From Planctomycetota bacterium (GTDB lineage Bacteria; Planctomycetota; Planctomycetia; Pirellulales; Pirellulaceae), in the NCBI GenBank assembly GCA_014381825.1, contig JACNKX010000151.1, positions 62,001-126,000 on the forward strand: 64,000 nt of DNA, in the 5' to 3' direction. Of the stretch, positions 16,302-24,537 are shown one piece after another. The notes below the pieces were generated by a model. That model worked only from the letters and a program-made list of their open reading frames with translations. It was not told the DNA's origin and did no database searches. Numbering within the stretch: the stretch's first letter is position 1; every line of letters starts with the position of its first letter. The position numbers and the translations under genes were made by a program.

Positions 16302-18608
16302 ATGATGCAACGACGAACGTTTGTTGGCACGTTGGTTGGTGGTGGTGCAGCGTTGGTCTTCACCGACGAAAGACGAAACTCGGCGTTTGGTAAGCAGCGT
16401 GACGGCGTCTCCATCGATCAGATTCGAGCGGGCGAAAGCATCTTTCAATACGTTCATCGTGTCGCTGGCAGCTTCGATAGTAAGTTGTATAAGCAGATTC
16501 TGGGTGCGGCGAACGAGTTCAAAGAGGGTGACCAAATTGTCGGCATCGCGGCGGATAATGAAGTCACCCGAGCCCGCGCTCGAGAACTGCTAGGCAATAC
16601 TCGTGTTCGAGAAATCGATGCACATCCCCTGCTGGCAGATCAACTCTCTGGCCTGCTCCAGCGGACGATCGATCGCAGTGCGATTGATCGCACGAAAGAC
16701 CTGACGATTCGCGGACTCAAGCAGTTCTTGCTCGACAACGACGAGGCAGAGACCAAATCGATCATGCCCGGTCTCTCCAGCGAAGTGATCGGTTGTGTCG
16801 TCAAGCTCATGACGAACGAGGAACTGATCGCGGTTGGAGCGAAGGTGTTTAACTCGCTGCCTGGTAGCCAGATCGGGGCCAAAGGATATCTGGGAGCGAG
16901 AATCCAACCCAACTCTCCGACCGACAATCTCGAGGACATTCGCTGGCAAGTGTTTGCGGGATGGGCGTTTGCGGTCGGTGACGTTGTGCTCGGCAACAAC
17001 CCTGTGTCGAGTAATCTGGAGTCCGTTGCCGCGATCGAAGATACGCTGAAGGATCTTCTGGTGACGTTTGGCATCGACGACGTCATGCCGCACTGTGTCT
17101 TGTCCCATATCGACGTGCAAGCGGAAGTCGAGAACAAGCATCCGGACAGCACGGCCCTTTGGTTTCAAAGTATCGCCGGAACTGACGACGCGAATCGCAC
17201 CTTCGACATCAGCGTCGACAAGATGCTCGACTACGCCGCCTCGCGAACGGGCCCGTACGGTTTGTATTTCGAGACCGGGCAAGGAGCCGACTTTACCAAC
17301 GGTCATGGCCACGGCTTCGATATGGTGTTGCACGAGGCGAGAAAGTATGGATTCGCGCGCGCGCTGAAACAGCAAGTAGGCGATTCGCTGAAGAATGCCG
17401 GGAGCAAGTTCGAACCGTGGGTTCATTTGAACGATGTTGCCGGGTTCATCGGCCCGGAAGTCTTTCGGACTCGCGAGCAACTAGTGCGATGCTGCCTCGA
17501 AGACATCGTGATGGGGAAGTTGCATGGGCTGTGCATTGGACTGGACGTTTGCTCGACGCTTCACATGGACGTTTCGTTGGACGATTTGGATTGGTGCTTG
17601 GACCAGATCATGCCCGCGAATCCCGCCTACCTGATGGCGCTGCCAACGAAAATAGACCCCATGTTGGGCTATCTCACAACTGGCTATCAGGATCATGTTC
17701 GTCTGCGCGAGAAGTTCGGTTACCAGGTGAACGACCGGATGTGGCAGTTCTTTCAGGAGTTAGAAGTGATCGATCGCGACGGACGACCGACACGGCACTT
17801 CGGCGATCCGCTTTGGATTTACCAGCAGTACCAACAACGCAAGGGCGATCGCCGTAGCCAAGCTGATATCCTGAGTGATGGGAGAAGGCAAGTTACTGCG
17901 ATTCGTGAACGCGGCGTGTTTATGACGCAAGGGCACGGCGAACGAACCTGGGATCTGGTACCTCACCTCGATCAAGACATTCGCCGCATCTATGCAGACG
18001 CCAAGGAAAGCATCTGGGCTGAACTACCGGTCGACTTTGTTACGCAAGTTCCGAACGGATTTCTCGTCGAGACACTTTCGTCCGATCGTGAAGACTACAT
18101 CCTGCATCCAGAATCGGGCGAACGTCTAACGGGACCAACTCTAAATGCGCTTGCCGAACTTCGGCGGCATCATGCGAGTCAATACGACGTACAAATTGTC
18201 GTTTCAGACGGACTGAACGCGCTTTCAATCACCGATGAAGGCCACTTGGCTCCATTTCTAAGCCGGCTCCGAAAGCAACTCGCCGCCGCCGGGCATCGTG
18301 TCGCCCTCGAGAATATCATCGTCCGATCGGGACGCGTTCGTGCGGGATATCGGATCGGCGAAGCACTCCTTCGCGATCTCAGTGGTCCACGGGGAATCCT
18401 GCATGTCATCGGTGAGCGACCGGGTACTGGCCATCATACATATTCGATCTATATCACCGCGCCCAATGGCAAGGTATGGGGCACCGAAGATGCGATCGAC
18501 CACAACATTACGAAAGTCGTATCAGGAGTAGCGACGACGGCACTGCGACCAGAAATCGCCGCCGATGAATCAGTACGTATTCTCGGAATGCTGATGGTTC
18601 GTTCGTAG
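16302..18608 (+). CDS. Fused ethanolamine ammonia-lyase (EutB-EutC) with twin-arginine leader
   Basis: Ethanolamine ammonia-lyase is an adenosylcobalamin enzyme that turns ethanolamine into acetaldehyde and ammonia. Normally EutB (about 450 residues) and EutC (about 290) are separate subunits; here both lie in one 768-residue chain. The first ~480 residues match EutB: NNPVSSNLESV, SHIDVQAEVE, WFQSIAGTDDANRTFD, and ETGQGADFTNGHGHG. The last ~270 match EutC: VVSDGLNALSITDEGH, RVRAGYRIGEAL and IGERPGTG. The protein begins MMQRRTFVGTLVGGGAALVF, which resembles a Tat signal. The ATG at 16302 has GGGAGG at 16289-16294, spacing seven. It lies 92 bases after aceF on the same strand. No microcompartment or other eut gene is nearby. 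Function and location need testing. Confidence 0.88.
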   Translation: MMQRRTFVGTLVGGGAALVFTDERRNSAFGKQRDGVSIDQIRAGESIFQYVHRVAGSFDSKLYKQILGAANEFKEGDQIVGIAADNEVTRARARELLGNTRVREIDAHPLLADQLSGLLQRTIDRSAIDRTKDLTIRGLKQFLLDNDEAETKSIMPGLSSEVIGCVVKLMTNEELIAVGAKVFNSLPGSQIGAKGYLGARIQPNSPTDNLEDIRWQVFAGWAFAVGDVVLGNNPVSSNLESVAAIEDTLKDLLVTFGIDDVMPHCVLSHIDVQAEVENKHPDSTALWFQSIAGTDDANRTFDISVDKMLDYAASRTGPYGLYFETGQGADFTNGHGHGFDMVLHEARKYGFARALKQQVGDSLKNAGSKFEPWVHLNDVAGFIGPEVFRTREQLVRCCLEDIVMGKLHGLCIGLDVCSTLHMDVSLDDLDWCLDQIMPANPAYLMALPTKIDPMLGYLTTGYQDHVRLREKFGYQVNDRMWQFFQELEVIDRDGRPTRHFGDPLWIYQQYQQRKGDRRSQADILSDGRRQVTAIRERGVFMTQGHGERTWDLVPHLDQDIRRIYADAKESIWAELPVDFVTQVPNGFLVETLSSDREDYILHPESGERLTGPTLNALAELRRHHASQYDVQIVVSDGLNALSITDEGHLAPFLSRLRKQLAAAGHRVALENIIVRSGRVRAGYRIGEALLRDLSGPRGILHVIGERPGTGHHTYSIYITAPNGKVWGTEDAIDHNITKVVSGVATTALRPEIAADESVRILGMLMVRS

Positions 18609-18856
18609 GAAGTAAGCTTCTTGCGCCGCGTACTCTGTCGGCGGACGCAACAAACTCGCCGCAGATTATGATCGCGGACAAGCACGACCGTATCGGTTAA
18701 AGAAGTTGCGTTAACGGGTTCGCACAGCCGTCGCCACGCGTTGCGACACCAGACAGCCGTGCATGAGAATCAGTTTACCAAATGATTGATCGTTACCCTA
18801 AATCCAAGGCGATTCGGCATGAATGCCGAACTCTGCGGTCGGTGCGTTGTTGGGTG

Positions 18857-19132
18857 TCACGCGCGCGGGCTAAGCAGCCCCTGAGCGACAAGCCGTCCCA
18901 CCAGAGCACCAGCTATCATGAAGGTTGCGAGAACCAAGTAATGTGCATTGGGAAACATATAAATGGGAGGAATGCCAATTAGAATTGCGATGGCAAAGTA
19001 GACCGCATCGTACTTGTTGGATTTGGCCGGTTTGCCAGTACGACCCGTCACCCGTTCAACTACACGCTCGCCGTGAGTTTGAAGGAATGTAAACCCAAAG
19101 ATCAACGCAATTGCGGTACGCAAGTGACCCAT
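18857..19132 (-). CDS. Small membrane protein, unknown
   Basis: The 91-residue product begins MGHLRTAIALIFGFTFLQ and has about three hydrophobic segments: near residues 5-20, 43-62 (YFAIAILIGIPPIYMF) and 63-84 (YLVLATFMIAGALVGRLVAQ). A positively charged loop (RVTGRTGKPAKSNK) lies between the first two. I recognise no family. Coding is supported by the ordered hydrophobic pattern and by the absence of a competing frame. The in-frame TTG at 19144 could add four residues; I prefer the ATG. It is transcribed against its neighbours. Confidence 0.6.
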   Translation of the reverse strand: MGHLRTAIALIFGFTFLQTHGERVVERVTGRTGKPAKSNKYDAVYFAIAILIGIPPIYMFPNAHYLVLATFMIAGALVGRLVAQGLLSPRA

Positions 19133-19406
19133 AATGGCACCCAACGTTTCCTACGACAACCTGTCGCGAGTAACAGTTGAGCAAGGTAAGCTGACTCGCG
19201 ACTTTGGCAGAAGAACGTCATTATCGCTGATGCCGCAGCGGGGGGCAATCGTGATCAGAGTACGTGGATCGATCACTCCGTGGCCAACGCTGTATGGGAG
19301 TACAGAGGTACTGGCAACTTCCGTTCGACCTAGACAGCTCGATGTCGGAGCGTTAGCTTTGCCGGTTGGTAAGTGAAAGCTAAGCAAACAGGCATGGGAA
19401 GCTGAG

Positions 19407-19754
19407 ATGATCGATCCTCAAGATGATCTGCCACTGGAGATTGATGTTCGTGGCGTTAAGAAGCTGCTTGATGATGGTACCGATTTCTTCTTTCTCGATT
19501 GCCGTGAGCCGACCGAACATGCGATTGCGAAGCTCGATTCGGCAGTGCTGATTCCAATGGGGGAGATTCCAGCGCGATTAGCCGAGCTGGAGCCTGTGCG
19601 GGATCAGCGGATTGTCGTCCACTGCCATCACGGCGGTCGAAGTATGCAAGTGACCCAGTGGTTGCAGCAGCAAGGCTTTCCCAAGGTCCAGAACATGGAA
19701 GGCGGAATTGATACCTGGTCGTGCGAAATCGACTCAAGCGTCGCCCGTTATTGA
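19407..19754 (+). CDS. Single-domain rhodanese-like protein
   Basis: Rhodaneses carry sulfane sulfur on an active-site cysteine. The 115-residue protein is a single domain with the conserved substrate-domain start (FFLDCREPTEHAIAKL), the active-site loop CHHGGRS and the closing motif GFPKVQNMEGGIDTWS. The cysteine is present, so it should be active; the six-residue loop CHHGGRS fits the thiosulfate or polysulfide class. There is no signal peptide, so it acts in the cytoplasm. GGGAAG precedes the ATG. It stands alone, so its partner is unknown. Confidence 0.92.
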   Translation: MIDPQDDLPLEIDVRGVKKLLDDGTDFFFLDCREPTEHAIAKLDSAVLIPMGEIPARLAELEPVRDQRIVVHCHHGGRSMQVTQWLQQQGFPKVQNMEGGIDTWSCEIDSSVARY

Positions 19755-19948
19755 TGTTTGCTAGGGTTTCTTGCCCAACTGGCTAGTTCCGGGCTGGATT
19801 GTTACAGTTTGGCGAAGTAACCTATTTTGAAGCAAACGCACGAACCGTGGAAGCGCCGTTTGGTGCCTCACATGATGTCGCGCCCCAGCCTACCCTGTTA
19901 CTGATGCCCACCGCCGAATCTTCTAGACGCAACCAACGAGGTACTCCG

Positions 19949-20785
19949 ATGAGATTGTCGATCGTTTGTGCAGTTCTTTCGATCTCGATGTTGTCACTGG
20001 TTTCTGACCTGATCGCTCAAGAGTCGATTTTCCCGGACAAGGCGCTAGAAGCGGTCGTTCGCGCCTACGTCTTCGAGAAAAGAAATACCGATGCCCCGAT
20101 CGTCGAGGCCGACGTAGTCAACATCTCGACGATCAAGGGTAAGAACAAAGGGATTAAGGATCTGACTGGATTGGAGAAGTGCCGTAGTTTGGCGCTGCTC
20201 GATTTGGCCGGAAACGAGATTACCAAGATCGATGCGATCGCAGGCTTAAACAACATCCAGTCGCTCGATCTATCGAAGAATAAGATCACGGACATCAAAC
20301 CGATTGCAGGCTTGAAGAAGCTCCAGTATGTGCAGCTGTCCGACAATCAAATCACCGACCTGTCAGCCCTCGAGAAACTCGAGAATCTCCGCTCGCTTTA
20401 CATCTCGAACAACAAAGTCAAGAACCTTGGACCGGTTGGTGGTTTGAAGAAGGTTTGGTCGCTCTACGCGGATGGCAACCAAATCGCTGATCTCAAGCCG
20501 ATCGCAGGTATGGACAAGCTCGATTCTCTAGACCTTCGCGGAAATCAAGTCGCCGATCTGACACCGCTAAAGGGACATGAACGTTGGAAGTTCCTGTTTT
20601 TGGACAAAAACAAGATCACCGACTTGGGCGTACTCGTTGAGACTGCAAAGGCGGCCAACGCCAAAGGCGATCGATCTGCCTCCTTCTGGCAAGTGTTCCT
20701 CGCAGGAAACCCACTCAGCGACGCAGCCAAGGGCGCGCAACTCGAGGAACTGAGGAAGCAGGCGAAGGTCGTCGACTTCAAGTAA
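19949..20785 (+). CDS. Secreted leucine-rich-repeat protein
   Basis: The predicted product has 278 residues. A signal peptide (MRLSIVCAVLSISMLSLVSDLIAQ) is followed by a short cap and about six to seven 22-residue leucine-rich repeats of the internalin/SDS22 kind. Recurring strings are LDLSKNKITDIKPIAGLKK, LSDNQITDLSALEKLEN and LDLRGNQVADLTPLKG. Such repeats form a curved protein-binding surface. The ATG at 19949 is chosen over the longer open frame from 19799 because the signal peptide begins there and GAGG lies about eight bases upstream. The repeat domain is clear; the binding partner is unknown, and the location outside the inner membrane is inferred from the leader. Confidence 0.88.
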   Translation: MRLSIVCAVLSISMLSLVSDLIAQESIFPDKALEAVVRAYVFEKRNTDAPIVEADVVNISTIKGKNKGIKDLTGLEKCRSLALLDLAGNEITKIDAIAGLNNIQSLDLSKNKITDIKPIAGLKKLQYVQLSDNQITDLSALEKLENLRSLYISNNKVKNLGPVGGLKKVWSLYADGNQIADLKPIAGMDKLDSLDLRGNQVADLTPLKGHERWKFLFLDKNKITDLGVLVETAKAANAKGDRSASFWQVFLAGNPLSDAAKGAQLEELRKQAKVVDFK

Positions 20786-20876
20786 GTAATTAAGCGAGTT
20801 AGCTTACTCGGCATAACGTCGACGCCCGCGCGATGTGCCACGTCGAGCAAGCCACCCTTGATCGCAGGCTGTCAGG

Positions 20877-21353
20877 CTACAAGTACATGCCGACGAAGCC
20901 ACCGGCTTCATCGCTTGTCGCTTGGATCGTTTCGATCCGTTTCTTTGCTTCGGCCAAGTCGCCAGCGTCGATATAACGATCAAATTCGACGGCGACAGAA
21001 TGCGAGACCGTCTCGGCGAACCAGGCGACGATCGGCTCCGTCAGCCAGTCGCAAGTTTCGCTCGCCAATTCAACGGTCAGGTCGCAGCGTTCGGTCGCGG
21101 CGTCCGACGAGTCGGTCAACGCGACTCCTTCGAATTCGAACTCCAGTATGCCGAGTTCGTCGTGGTTCACGAGATGGTAGACGCATTTTGCCTTATACAA
21201 GAAGTAGGCATTGTGTTGGCCATGCTTCTCGATGGCAAGCTTTATGCGTTCGCAGAGCGCCCGATACTTAGGCGACGCATCCAGGGGGATGTCCAGCCGG
21301 CTGATCGTGCGGAGCGGCAGACAATCGAAAGTAATTTCGACCCAACGATTCAT
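20877..21353 (-). CDS. Unknown cytoplasmic protein, coupled to the upstream gene
   Basis: The 158-residue product (MNRWVEITFDCLPLRTISRLD...) has alternating hydrophobic residues in the first 100 positions and an acidic helical tail (DRYIDAGDLAEAKKRIETIQ). I see no catalytic motif, signal peptide or membrane segment. The string YHLVNHDELGILEFEFEG suggests a beta-sheet domain. Its ATG overlaps the stop of the 671-residue gene upstream (shared ATGA at 21353-21350), so the two are translated together and probably work together. I do not recognise a family. Confidence 0.75.
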   Translation of the reverse strand: MNRWVEITFDCLPLRTISRLDIPLDASPKYRALCERIKLAIEKHGQHNAYFLYKAKCVYHLVNHDELGILEFEFEGVALTDSSDAATERCDLTVELASETCDWLTEPIVAWFAETVSHSVAVEFDRYIDAGDLAEAKKRIETIQATSDEAGGFVGMYL

Positions 21354-23365
21354 GGAGCAATACTTGCCGTTTGAACGAGTTTCGTGATAGGCTCCGAATC
21401 CGCATCTTCAAGCGCGACATCGCCAACACCACTTTCCTCGGTATCGCTCTCATCAGCCACAGCGTTGACGACCGGCGTCGGGGGAAGAATCTGTTCCCAG
21501 CCAATCGAGAGCCAACCGTCCGCGGCGTTCGCGACGCGAGCCTTTAGCTTACCAATTCGCGCCCACCGGTCGTTCAAAGCGATCCCGTCGCCGGCCTCTT
21601 CAGGCAACTTTGGCTTCAGCATCGCGTTAAACTTCTTTGAAAGGAAGCCGACTGCACCAGCGTGTCGAGCTCCGTACTTTTCAACCGGTTCGCCTTCGTT
21701 ATCGATGAACTCGATGCTCAAGTCGCCTTTTGCGACGAGCTGCAATCCGCCGTCGTTAGGTGTCGTCAAATCGTACGCACGCGAGATTCTGATTTCGGAA
21801 CGATAAAGCTTGTCCGTCTTTTCATCCTTCAGATTTAGTGGCACGGCAGCATATTCTTCACCTTGGTGAAGACTCTGGCATAACACGGACACTTTCACAC
21901 CGCCGTTCGCGAACTCGACGCGAATCGGTTGCGAACGCGAGAATGTAATTGCCCAAGGATCAGAATCGATCGTGATCGCCAAATCCTCGGGAACTTCGAC
22001 TCCGCCTTCTTGGTACATTTCGACGATTCGCTCGTCCGTCAGCATCACTCCACCGAGCATGGACTCGGAAAAATTGCCCGCAATCGACTCATGCACGCGT
22101 GCACCAAGGTCGTAGTCGCCTTCTAGCTCGGGAGCTGGTCCGGGCGCGGCGAGTTGAGACCTGCCTGCACGAAGCAATCGAGCGAACAGCTGTGTGTTGG
22201 TCGTCTTGAGATCAAACAATTCGGGGAAGCTGTTGCGACGAACAAGCGGCGCGCGGAACTTGTCTTGGAATGATTCGTCTGTCTCTGCAAGCGTTTCGTG
22301 GGCCTGCCCATCCACACGACCTGCGACACGACTTGCGGCCCGACTGGACGCAATTCGCTCGGCTTGGCTTTTCTTCTTGTAGACTTGTTTCCAAGCCATC
22401 TTACGTATCAAACGGCATTTTGCAGCGATCGATGACACGTTTGTGCTCGTCGACGCAGTTGCGGTCGCCGCATCAGAAGTCACACCTTCGACGTCAAAAT
22501 ACACTCGCTTTGAAGCGTTGACATTCGTATAGCCAGTGCTGTAAATCGATACACCCCGGTTGTAGCCAACATTGTCAGAGACGGCATCACCGGCCAATGT
22601 GATATCAAACGCCGCATTCTCATCGCTCGGTACTAACTCCAAATCGACATTTCCTGTGAGATGTGACGTGCCGCGAATCGAAGTGCCAAGAATGCACTCG
22701 TTTAGCGGCTCCGTGGCATCAACCGTATCTCGCACTGTCGAAGCCAGTAGTTGCTTCGATGCGACGACATGTAGATTGGGATGCGAGTGACGCTCGCGAA
22801 TCGATGTAGTCACGGTGCCAATCTGCCCAGCTCGCTCGAACCAGCCTACTGCCCGGCCAATTTCAATGGCTTGTTCGGTAGAAGGTTCTGCTTCGTAAGC
22901 TTCCAGCAGCGACGCGAGTTCATCAATTCTTCGGTCGTATTGTTCTGCAAATCCTTCGGCGGAAGAGAAGAAGACCTTGTTCATGTATTCGCGAAGCGAA
23001 CGTCGGACGTCCGTAAACGATTTCGTCTCGAGGCCGTCCTCATCTTCGAGGTAACTGACGAGCGAACGATTCAGAACTTGCAAGCTTGGAGCCTCTTTCT
23101 CCAATTCTGCTTGCATGGCATCCAGATGGACCAGTTCCCGCCACGCGGTTGCTTGCTCGTCGGAATTTGTCGCTAGAAATGCTTCAAGCGATTGGACGTC
23201 CACAAGAAGTCGAGACTTTGCTCCCGCCACGTCTTCGGAGCCAATCGCCTGGGCTTTCCCTTTGGCTGCACGAACCAATTCGGCTGTAGTTTCTGCTTGA
23301 ACAAAGTTGCCGAACGATGCCGCAACCAGCGAAAACGCCACCGTTAAATACAGGGTCCGTTGCAT
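21350..23365 (-). CDS. Secreted protein of unknown function
   Basis: The predicted product has 671 residues. A signal peptide (MQRTLYLTVAFSLVAASFGNFVQAE) is followed by a helical N-terminal third, a beta-rich centre (TGNVDLELVPSDENAAFDITLAG; GVSIYSTGYTNVNASKRVYFDVEG) and an alpha/beta C-terminal part (MLGGVMLTDERIVEMYQEGG; VEFANGGVKVSVLCQSLHQG). The ATG at 23365 is preferred over the upstream frame because AGGAG lies at 23373-23377 and the signal peptide begins there. No family is recognised. It is translationally coupled to the 158-residue gene downstream, which lacks a signal peptide, an unusual pairing of exported and cytoplasmic products. Confidence 0.8.
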   Translation of the reverse strand: MQRTLYLTVAFSLVAASFGNFVQAETTAELVRAAKGKAQAIGSEDVAGAKSRLLVDVQSLEAFLATNSDEQATAWRELVHLDAMQAELEKEAPSLQVLNRSLVSYLEDEDGLETKSFTDVRRSLREYMNKVFFSSAEGFAEQYDRRIDELASLLEAYEAEPSTEQAIEIGRAVGWFERAGQIGTVTTSIRERHSHPNLHVVASKQLLASTVRDTVDATEPLNECILGTSIRGTSHLTGNVDLELVPSDENAAFDITLAGDAVSDNVGYNRGVSIYSTGYTNVNASKRVYFDVEGVTSDAATATASTSTNVSSIAAKCRLIRKMAWKQVYKKKSQAERIASSRAASRVAGRVDGQAHETLAETDESFQDKFRAPLVRRNSFPELFDLKTTNTQLFARLLRAGRSQLAAPGPAPELEGDYDLGARVHESIAGNFSESMLGGVMLTDERIVEMYQEGGVEVPEDLAITIDSDPWAITFSRSQPIRVEFANGGVKVSVLCQSLHQGEEYAAVPLNLKDEKTDKLYRSEIRISRAYDLTTPNDGGLQLVAKGDLSIEFIDNEGEPVEKYGARHAGAVGFLSKKFNAMLKPKLPEEAGDGIALNDRWARIGKLKARVANAADGWLSIGWEQILPPTPVVNAVADESDTEESGVGDVALEDADSEPITKLVQTASIAP

Positions 23366-23785
23366 CGAGCCACTCCTTTGTGATGGGACTCCGCTGATCG
23401 CCGCGGGAAGAATAGTCATAACAGGAAACAAATTCTCAAGCTATGCGAACTTCAGGCGATCTGGGTGGCTTGCCCGGAGTGGGCGGATGCGAGTACTCAC
23501 GACTGACTCACACAAAACGTACGCTTCACCCGATCGCCGGGCCAGCTTGGACTCCATTATCCTTATAGGGTTCCCTTCCTGCTAGTAGTCTGTACGGTCT
23601 GGGATGACTAAAACAGGCATTTACAGGGGGTAATCGACGCCCTCCGCAGCTACTCCATGTGATCGCAGGTGCTGGCGACTTGCAGCCGAATCGGTCATGG
23701 TCAGCCACACCGAAGAGCGATAAAATGTCGGTAATTGGCCGAGTCTGGCTCTATGAAGCAGCCCTATCAGCAAGGACTTACAGCT
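23366..23785. other. Intergenic region between divergent genes
   Basis: About 420 bases separate the secreted-protein gene on the minus strand from the TerB-like gene on the plus strand and should hold two promoters. I see no RNA gene, riboswitch or convincing reading frame. An open frame leads into the TerB-like gene from 23735, but its extra residues (MAESGSMKQPYQQGLTA) lack support. Confidence 0.5.
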
Positions 23786-24340
23786 ATGAGTGACGAGTTT
23801 TTAGGTGAACGCCGCCGAGTCCTGGAGAATTCGTTCTTTGCTCAACGCGACCGCGAGCTTATGCAGAAGCTCAGGCAGCAGGTCCAACAAGAAGCATTGT
23901 CCGATGCGTGCGGCATCAAGAGCCCGGAAGTGCTCGAACGTCTGACGAACGCGAATATCAGTGCCGAAACGATCACAGCCCTCACCCTCGTTCCGCTGAT
24001 CGCCGTCGCTTGGGCTGACGGCAAAATAGCGACGGAAGAACGCGACGCAATCCGGTCGGCGACCGAGTCGGCGGGCATCGAAGCGGAATCCGTTTGCCGA
24101 CAACTGTTAGACGCTTGGTTGAGCGAAGCCCCTGGTCCGGAATTGGTCGACGCGTGGAAGGGTTACATCCAAGCGCTTGCCGCGTCCGCTTCAACTGACG
24201 CTGTCGAGACGCTGCGCAACGACGTCCTCGACCACGCTCGAGAGATTGCGAGCGCGGCGGGAGGCATTCTCGGCTTGGGAAGTATCTCGAAGAGTGAGCA
24301 ATCGGTCATCGACGATCTTGCCTCGGCGTTCTCGGCATAA
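23786..24340 (+). CDS. TerB-like helical protein
   Basis: The 184-residue product begins MSDEFLGERRRVLENSFFAQ, with a conserved-looking helical start. It continues with a TerB/DUF533-type helical domain in which acidic residues lie in the pattern AVAWADGKIATEERDAI. That metal-binding-like motif is typical of the TerB superfamily. A Gly/Ala-rich stretch (EIASAAGGILGLGSISKSE) closes the protein. AAGGA lies about 11 bases before the ATG at 23786. There is no signal peptide. TerB-like proteins are linked to stress and envelope surveillance, but no other ter gene is nearby, so the role is unknown. Confidence 0.75.
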   Translation: MSDEFLGERRRVLENSFFAQRDRELMQKLRQQVQQEALSDACGIKSPEVLERLTNANISAETITALTLVPLIAVAWADGKIATEERDAIRSATESAGIEAESVCRQLLDAWLSEAPGPELVDAWKGYIQALAASASTDAVETLRNDVLDHAREIASAAGGILGLGSISKSEQSVIDDLASAFSA

Positions 24341-24386
24341 TCGCTACGTTCGCTGGGACCGCGCAGCTTGACCTAGCTTCGTTGTC

Positions 24387-24431
24387 TTTTGGCAACATTC
24401 CGCGTTGAAAAAACGCCACATGTTGCCAAAA
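24387..24431. promoter_or_regulatory. Perfect 12-base inverted repeat, terminator or operator
   Basis: TTTTGGCAACAT (24387-24398) and ATGTTGCCAAAA (24420-24431) are perfect reverse complements. A nested stem GCGTT/AACGC (24402-24406 with 24412-24416) lies in the loop. The site lies 47 bases after the TerB-like stop and about 107 bases before the lipoprotein start. It has no T run after it, so an operator or RNA structure is as likely as a terminator. Confidence 0.5.
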
Positions 24432-24537
24432 CGCGTGCTACGTTTTCGCAGATCAAACAAGATGCGCTGTGCGCGCCGAGTTCCACTCGTACTGGACTCG
24501 CAGGCGGCGCGGCGACGATCCGCGAACGAGTACGACG

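Noticed and set aside
16590-17480. Minus-strand frame of 296 codons inside the EutBC gene
   Set aside because: It is antisense to strong EutB motifs and has only shadow composition.
18609-18856. Possible tRNA or small RNA after the EutBC gene
   Set aside because: No T-arm or acceptor pairing could be traced, and no terminator follows.
19134-19376. Plus-strand frame of 80 codons before the rhodanese gene
   Set aside because: No ribosome binding site or motif, and it opposes the better supported small membrane protein end.
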